DNA from: an uncultured Neisseriaceae bacterium
Lineage (GTDB): Bacteria; Pseudomonadota; Gammaproteobacteria; Burkholderiales; UBA11063
Length of the DNA: 9,797 nucleotides
NCBI GenBank assembly: GCA_937952895.1
Contig: CALFYC010000058.1
Coordinates: 1-9,797 of the forward strand
Direction of reading: 5' to 3'
In this document: piece after piece, positions 6,643 through 9,797 of the stretch
How positions within the stretch are numbered: the first letter of the stretch is position 1
How the letters are laid out: each line of letters opens with the position of its first letter
Notes under the pieces: model-generated
Databases searched by the model: none
Seen by the model: the letters and a program-made list of their open reading frames with translations, nothing else
What the model was told of the DNA's origin: nothing
Translations under genes and position numbers: made by a program

Positions 6643-6727
6643 GCCAATCTATCTGGACTTTTTTATTATAATTTGCGAAAACGTTAATCTATTTATAAGA
6701 TATTTTTATTTGATAGATTGGCTTTTT
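6643..6727 (+). terminator. Wide inverted repeat with T run after the mannosyltransferase-like gene
   Basis: GCCAATCTATC (6643-6653) is the perfect complement of GATAGATTGGC (6712-6722), 58 bases apart, and TTTTT (6723-6727) follows. Inside the loop, AATCTAT (6676-6682) repeats part of the left arm and could pair with ATAGATT (6713-6719) instead, giving a hairpin with a 30-base loop. This could be a terminator with alternative pairing. The rest of 6519-6793 shows no gene. Confidence 0.4.
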
Positions 6728-6793
6728 GAATTAAAGCTTAGATCTTAACTAGGATCATAATTTATACTTTTCATGATCAATTTGCTCTTTCTC

Positions 6794-7021
6794 TTACCTG
6801 TCTTGATAATCATCTTTTGATTTATCATCCCTTTTTTGTTGTTCTTTTTGTGCTTTAGTCAACTGATCATCCTCATTATCATAAATTTGCTCATCTTCAG
6901 CCTCAGTGGGGACAGCCCCTTCGCTACATGCCTTAAATAGCATCTTCCTATCTAGCTGATTGGTATCAAATTTATAAGGTTGAATAACTAAGTTTGGATA
7001 TAATTTAAATTCTTGATTCAT
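6794..7021 (-). CDS. Hypothetical 75-residue acidic protein
   Basis: I do not recognise this protein. The N-terminal half (MNQEFKLYPNLVIQPYKFD, to about residue 38) mixes hydrophobic and polar residues. The C-terminal half (about 40-75) is strongly charged and probably disordered or helical, first acidic (EAEDEQIYDNEDD) and then Lys/Gln/Asp-rich (KAQKEQQKRDDKSKDD). No signal peptide or membrane helix is seen. The gene is supported by an excellent Shine-Dalgarno, GGAGG (complement of 7029-7033), 7 bases before the ATG, and by an extended -10 TGcTATAGT (complement of 7054-7062) just upstream. It is divergent from the PAS/HTH regulator gene, with 199 bases between their starts, and convergent with the mannosyltransferase-like gene. 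Control by the neighbouring regulator is a reasonable guess only. Confidence 0.62.
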   Translation of the reverse strand: MNQEFKLYPNLVIQPYKFDTNQLDRKMLFKACSEGAVPTEAEDEQIYDNEDDQLTKAQKEQQKRDDKSKDDYQDR

Positions 7022-7053
7022 AATATGTCCTCCATAAATACTTTGATTGAAGA

Positions 7054-7062
7054 ACTATAGCA
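7054..7062 (-). promoter_or_regulatory. Extended -10 promoter for the 75-residue protein
   Basis: The minus strand reads TGcTATAGT here, a near-consensus extended -10 element. Transcription would start near 7047 and leave a leader of about 26 bases containing the GGAGG ribosome site. No strong -35 is seen at the usual distance. Confidence 0.4.
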
Positions 7063-7124
7063 CATGGTTTAATATAATTATAATTAAAGCCTTAGTTTAA
7101 ATTTTAATTCTAAATATTACGTTT

Positions 7125-7152
7125 TTGTCAACAAATTTATATAGAATATAAT
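7125..7152 (+). promoter_or_regulatory. Sigma70-type promoter for the PAS/HTH regulator gene
   Basis: TTGTCA (7125-7130) and a perfect TATAAT (7147-7152) are spaced by 16 bases. Transcription would start near 7159, about 60 bases before the ATG at 7221. The -35 overlaps a small inverted repeat, TTTGT/ACAAA, which could serve as an operator; that is speculation. Confidence 0.5.
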
Positions 7153-7220
7153 TACTTATTGAAAAATTATAGAATAAATCATCCACTTCTAATCTCTAAA
7201 TTTTATAATAGGAGATTATT

Positions 7221-8025
7221 ATGAATGACAAAACTTATTTTAGTAAATATAAAAATTCATTTAAACAAATTTTTGCTCCAGAATCAGAAGATTGTGCATT
7301 TATTAAAGATGCTGATTTAAAATGCCAAGCAGTAAGTGATAAGATGCTCGAATTTATTGGAATTGAGAATAAAGATAATTTTATTGGTAAAACTTTTCCT
7401 GATATTCTTGAATTATCATCTCACTCCGATATAAAGTTAATTGACCGCTTAAATAATAAAGATACAAAAATTATTAGCGGAAAAAAGAGAGCCACTTTCC
7501 TAGAATTGTTACCTTATAATGGCGCCAATAAATTTTACATCCATTATAAAATACCTATAATAAATCTAGACACGGGAAACTGTTGTTGGAATTAGAAGTT
7601 TAATTACTAATTTGATTTTACCTCATATGGTTAAAACATTATTTAAAATCCATAAAATTCGTGACCTCTTAATGGCATATACTGATAGTAAAGTAGAGAT
7701 TTTAAAAGAATATCCATTAAATAGAGTTCAGCAAATGGTATTATTTTTAGCCATGAACAATTACTCTTATTCTGAAATTTCAGACTTGTTAACAAAATTT
7801 GGTTATCGAATTACACCATTTAGAATTAATGATTACTTAGAACAATTGAAATTAATATTTCATGTTAGAAATAAAACTCAACTAATCGAAAAAACTATTG
7901 GTCTTAATTTTAATACATTGTTACCCGAAGGGTTATTTAATAAATTAAGCTCAGTTGAAATAACTGATGAAGAAGCAAAAATTATAAGTGAAAAATATAC
8001 TAATAAAAATAATTTAAAATTGTGA
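7221..8025 (+). pseudogene. PAS domain plus LuxR-type HTH regulator, interrupted by a +1 frameshift
   Basis: The first frame (7221-7595) reads to Asn120 (AAC 7578-7580) and then meets a stop. Skipping one base (T7581) continues as VVGIRSLITNLILPHMV and stays open to the stop at 8023-8025, giving 267 residues. Residues about 15-130 form a PAS-like sensor: CAFIKDADLKCQAVSDKM, then FIGKTFPDIL, and the strand leading into VVGIRSLIT. Residues about 166-228 form a LuxR/GerE-like helix-turn-helix (LNRVQQMVLFLA, YSYSEISDLL, ITPFRINDYLEQLK, VRNKTQLIEK). The intact protein would be a cytoplasmic one-component transcription factor; its ligand is unknown. The ATG has a strong Shine-Dalgarno, AGGAG (7210-7214), 6 bases upstream. 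The downstream frame could only start at a TTG (7612) without a ribosome site, so two separate genes are unlikely. Damage or a sequencing error is the likely cause. Confidence 0.78.
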
Positions 8026-8077
8026 TTATGCAAATGTTAATGATAGATATTTACTTAATTTCATTTATTAAGCTTAT

Positions 8078-8113
8078 ATAATGGGATTTTACTTATTTAT
8101 AAAATCCTATTAT
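8078..8113. terminator. Hairpin between the convergent regulator and recX genes
   Basis: Bases 8078-8091 pair with 8100-8113, 14 pairs including one G-U, around an 8-base loop. The right arm covers the last codons of recX. Its place between two converging genes suggests a shared bidirectional terminator. The tracts after the arms are AT-rich without a clean T run on either strand, so it may be inefficient. Confidence 0.5.
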
Positions 8114-8534
8114 TCACAATTTTATTAATTACTTCAAAGTTAAAACCTTTATTGGCTAAAAATCTTACTTGACGTGATTTTTCTTTTAAATCAGAACTAA
8201 CTACCCCAAATTTTCTTTGCCATAATTTAAATGCAACATCATATTCATTTAGATCATGTTTACTAATTTCTTGCTCAACTAATTTGGGGTTGCATGTTTT
8301 TCCAATTAAAGTATTTCTAATTCTAGATAAACTATATTTTTGACTTTTAAATGAAATATAACTATTTATATAACGCTCTTCAGATAACCATCCTTTTGTT
8401 GATAGTTCATCTAAAACATTCTTAATAACTATTTCATCATCTGAATATTTTTTTAGTTTATTGTAAAGCTCTAAATAAGCATAATCACGTTTAGATAAAA
8501 ATTTTAAGGCATAAGATTTTATACTTTTAGTCAT
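8097..8534 (-). CDS. recX: Regulatory protein RecX
   Basis: A 145-residue cytoplasmic protein that binds RecA filaments and limits their growth and activity. Length and fold match the family, which is built of three-helix repeats. The first contains YALKFLSKRDYAYLELYNKL (8-27), the second WLSEERYINSYISFKSQKYSLSRI (49-72), and the last FKLWQRKFG (102-110) with KEKSRQVRFLANKGFNFEVI (117-136), which carries the typical RFLxxRGF-like signature. It lies 26 bases downstream of recA on the same strand, the usual arrangement in proteobacteria. No good Shine-Dalgarno precedes the ATG, so translation is probably weak, in keeping with RecX being made at lower levels than RecA. Confidence 0.93.
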   Translation of the reverse strand: MTKSIKSYALKFLSKRDYAYLELYNKLKKYSDDEIVIKNVLDELSTKGWLSEERYINSYISFKSQKYSLSRIRNTLIGKTCNPKLVEQEISKHDLNEYDVAFKLWQRKFGVVSSDLKEKSRQVRFLANKGFNFEVINKIVNNRIL

Positions 8535-8560
8535 AATTACAAAGTATAGCCAACCTTAAA

Positions 8561-9598
8561 TTAACCATTATCCACTTCACGTTCTTCGGCTGGTACATCT
8601 TGAACATTTATATTAGAAATACTTCGAACCTTACTTTCTATTTCTTGTGCAATTTTTGGATTTTCTTTAAGGAATTCACGAGCATTATCTTTCCCTTGAC
8701 CAATTTTTTGCCCTTTATAACTATACCAAGCTCCAGATTTTTCAACGATATTATTTAATACCCCAAGCTCAATTAACTCCCCGTTACGAGAGATACCTTC
8801 ACCATACAAAATTTCAAAATCAGCTTGCTTAAATGGTGGTGCAACTTTATTTTTAACTACTTTTACTCGAGTCTCACTACCAATTACTTCATCACCTTTT
8901 TTGATAGCACCAGTTCTTCTTATATCCAATCTAACTGAAGCATAAAATTTTAATGCATTTCCACCTGTTGTAGTTTCTGGTGAACCAAACATCACACCAA
9001 TTTTCATGCGAATTTGATTAATAAATATTACTAATGTATTAGTACGTTTAATATTTGCAGTTAATTTACGTAAAGCTTGTGACATTAACCTGGCTTGTAA
9101 GCCCATATGGCTATCACCCATTTCGCCTTCTAATTCAGCTTTTGGAGTTAATGCAGCAACAGAATCGACTACTATTACATCAATTCCACCACTTCTAACT
9201 AGCATATCTGCAATTTCTAAAGCTTGTTCTCCAGTATCTGGTTGCGAAATTAATAAATCATCAATCTTAACACCTAATTTTTTAGCATAAACTATATCAA
9301 GCGCATTTTCCGCATCAATATAAGCACATGTACCGCCTAATTTTTGAGCTTCAGCAACAACTGATAAACATTGTGTGGTTTTACCACTTGATTCTGGCCC
9401 AAAGATTTCAATAACTCTTCCTCTTGGCAACCCACCAATTCCCAAAGCTAAATCTAGGCTTAATGAGCCAGTTGAAATCACTTGGATATCTTTTTCTACT
9501 TCTTTTTCATTCATACGCATAACGGAGCCTTTACCAAATTGTTTTTCAATTTGAGAAAGTGCCATTTGTAAAGCTTTCGCTTTTTCGTTATCTGCCAT
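8561..9598 (-). CDS. recA: Recombinase RecA
   Basis: DNA-dependent ATPase that forms filaments on single-stranded DNA, catalyses strand exchange and promotes LexA self-cleavage. The 345 residues are typical. Walker A is GPESSGKT (67-74), Walker B VIVVD (141-145), and the catalytic Glu is at 97 (AEN). Loop 1 (EGEMGDSHMG, 157-166) and loop 2 (GSPETTTGGNALKFYAS, 205-221) are complete, as is the acidic C-terminus (VPAEEREVDNG). The normally invariant AEHALDP is AENALDI here, so His97 (E. coli numbering) is Asn. The ATG at 9596-9598 is preferred, with GGAGA (complement of 9604-9608) 5 bases upstream. An in-frame TTG four codons earlier would overlap that site. It follows the methyltransferase gene by 17 bases and precedes recX, so the three may form one operon. 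No CTGT-N8-ACAG type LexA box is seen upstream within the window. Confidence 0.98.
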   Translation of the reverse strand: MADNEKAKALQMALSQIEKQFGKGSVMRMNEKEVEKDIQVISTGSLSLDLALGIGGLPRGRVIEIFGPESSGKTTQCLSVVAEAQKLGGTCAYIDAENALDIVYAKKLGVKIDDLLISQPDTGEQALEIADMLVRSGGIDVIVVDSVAALTPKAELEGEMGDSHMGLQARLMSQALRKLTANIKRTNTLVIFINQIRMKIGVMFGSPETTTGGNALKFYASVRLDIRRTGAIKKGDEVIGSETRVKVVKNKVAPPFKQADFEILYGEGISRNGELIELGVLNNIVEKSGAWYSYKGQKIGQGKDNAREFLKENPKIAQEIESKVRSISNINVQDVPAEEREVDNG

Positions 9599-9615
9599 TG
9601 TTATCTCCAATATCT

Positions 9616-9797
9616 TTAAAATTTAAATTTTTCTGGATGTTCTCCAACTAAATAATCTACATCCGTTTCAAACAATTTTTTTTCTTTAAATTCTGCATCA
9701 CTAATTCTGGTAATTAACACTGCTGACATTACTGGTTTCAGACCAATAAAACCAACCAACCTACCTCCAATTTTTAGTTGTTTCTTTAAAGTATCTG
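9616..9797 (-). CDS. Protein-L-isoaspartate O-methyltransferase family, C-terminal part
   Basis: The last 59 codons of a gene entering from the right edge; the stop TAA is the complement of 9616-9618. The visible part reads LKKQLKIGGRLVGFIG, then KPVMSAVLITRISDAEF and LFETDVDYLVG with a FKF end. This is the C-terminal region of PCMT-family methyltransferases (SAM-dependent repair of isoaspartate): the LxxGGRLVxxxG strand, the LITR strand, and the LFET segment. The N-terminal SAM-binding motifs are outside the window, so activity cannot be judged, and the betaproteobacterial PCMT-like paralogs are not all repair enzymes. It ends 17 bases before recA on the same strand. Confidence 0.8.
   Translation of the reverse strand, partial: DTLKKQLKIGGRLVGFIGLKPVMSAVLITRISDAEFKEKKLFETDVDYLVGEHPEKFKF

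Noticed and set aside
6643..6722. Miniature inverted-repeat transposable element
   Set aside because: The arms are perfect, but no target-site duplication is visible at the ends and no second copy is in the window, so a mobile origin cannot be supported.
9599..9610. Alternative TTG start for recA, four codons upstream
   Set aside because: The GGAGA ribosome site lies inside this extension and points to the ATG at 9596-9598, which also gives the usual RecA N-terminus.

Overview
The window is AT-rich chromosomal DNA of a bacterium. Housekeeping genes sit at both ends and a looser accessory stretch lies between them. RecA (GLQARLMSQALRKLT and VAPPFKQAD segments), LeuRS (GAVMGVPAH segment, four-cysteine zinc module) and the isoaspartyl methyltransferase fragment all read most like betaproteobacterial, Neisseriales-type proteins. 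My best guess is a low-GC betaproteobacterium. This rests on remembered family sequences, not on a search.

Layout. At 1-33 there may be the tail of an unknown gene, followed by a perfect 16-bp hairpin at 51-86. leuS (235-2829, +) is intact, with its own extended -10 promoter and a terminator. After about 470 bases of gene-free DNA comes a cluster of small + strand genes. These encode a PRC-barrel protein (3307-3648), a DUF883/YqjD-like membrane-anchored protein (3675-3935), ChaB (3950-4180), a 53-residue protein (4293-4454) and a possible 49-residue protein (4482-4631). The promoter in front (TTGTGT-18-TGCTACAAT) and the gene content suggest a stress-response operon.

From 4632 to 5379 I see no convincing protein gene. 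The stretch does hold the most structured DNA of the window: three consecutive hairpins at 4752-4855 behind a good sigma70-type promoter, and a nested palindrome at 4995-5042. The hairpins are a candidate small RNA of no known family.

Two accessory genes follow, and both are broken by a single-base frameshift. One is a PIG-V-like membrane mannosyltransferase (5380-6518), which loses one T in a T run. The other is a PAS plus LuxR-type HTH regulator (7221-8025), which has one extra base near 7581. A small acidic protein of unknown function (6794-7021, -) lies between them, divergent from the regulator.

The right end is a minus-strand block: the C-terminus of a protein-L-isoaspartate methyltransferase (9616 to past the window edge), then recA (8561-9598) 17 bases downstream, then recX (8097-8534). 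This arrangement would make recA and its modulator recX cotranscribed, possibly from a promoter inside or upstream of the methyltransferase gene. No Escherichia-type LexA box is visible.

No tRNA, rRNA, CRISPR array or transposase gene was recognised. The parts worth a second look are the structured 4709-4855 locus, the two frameshifts, the small-protein stress cluster, and unusual residues in otherwise well conserved sites of LeuRS and RecA.
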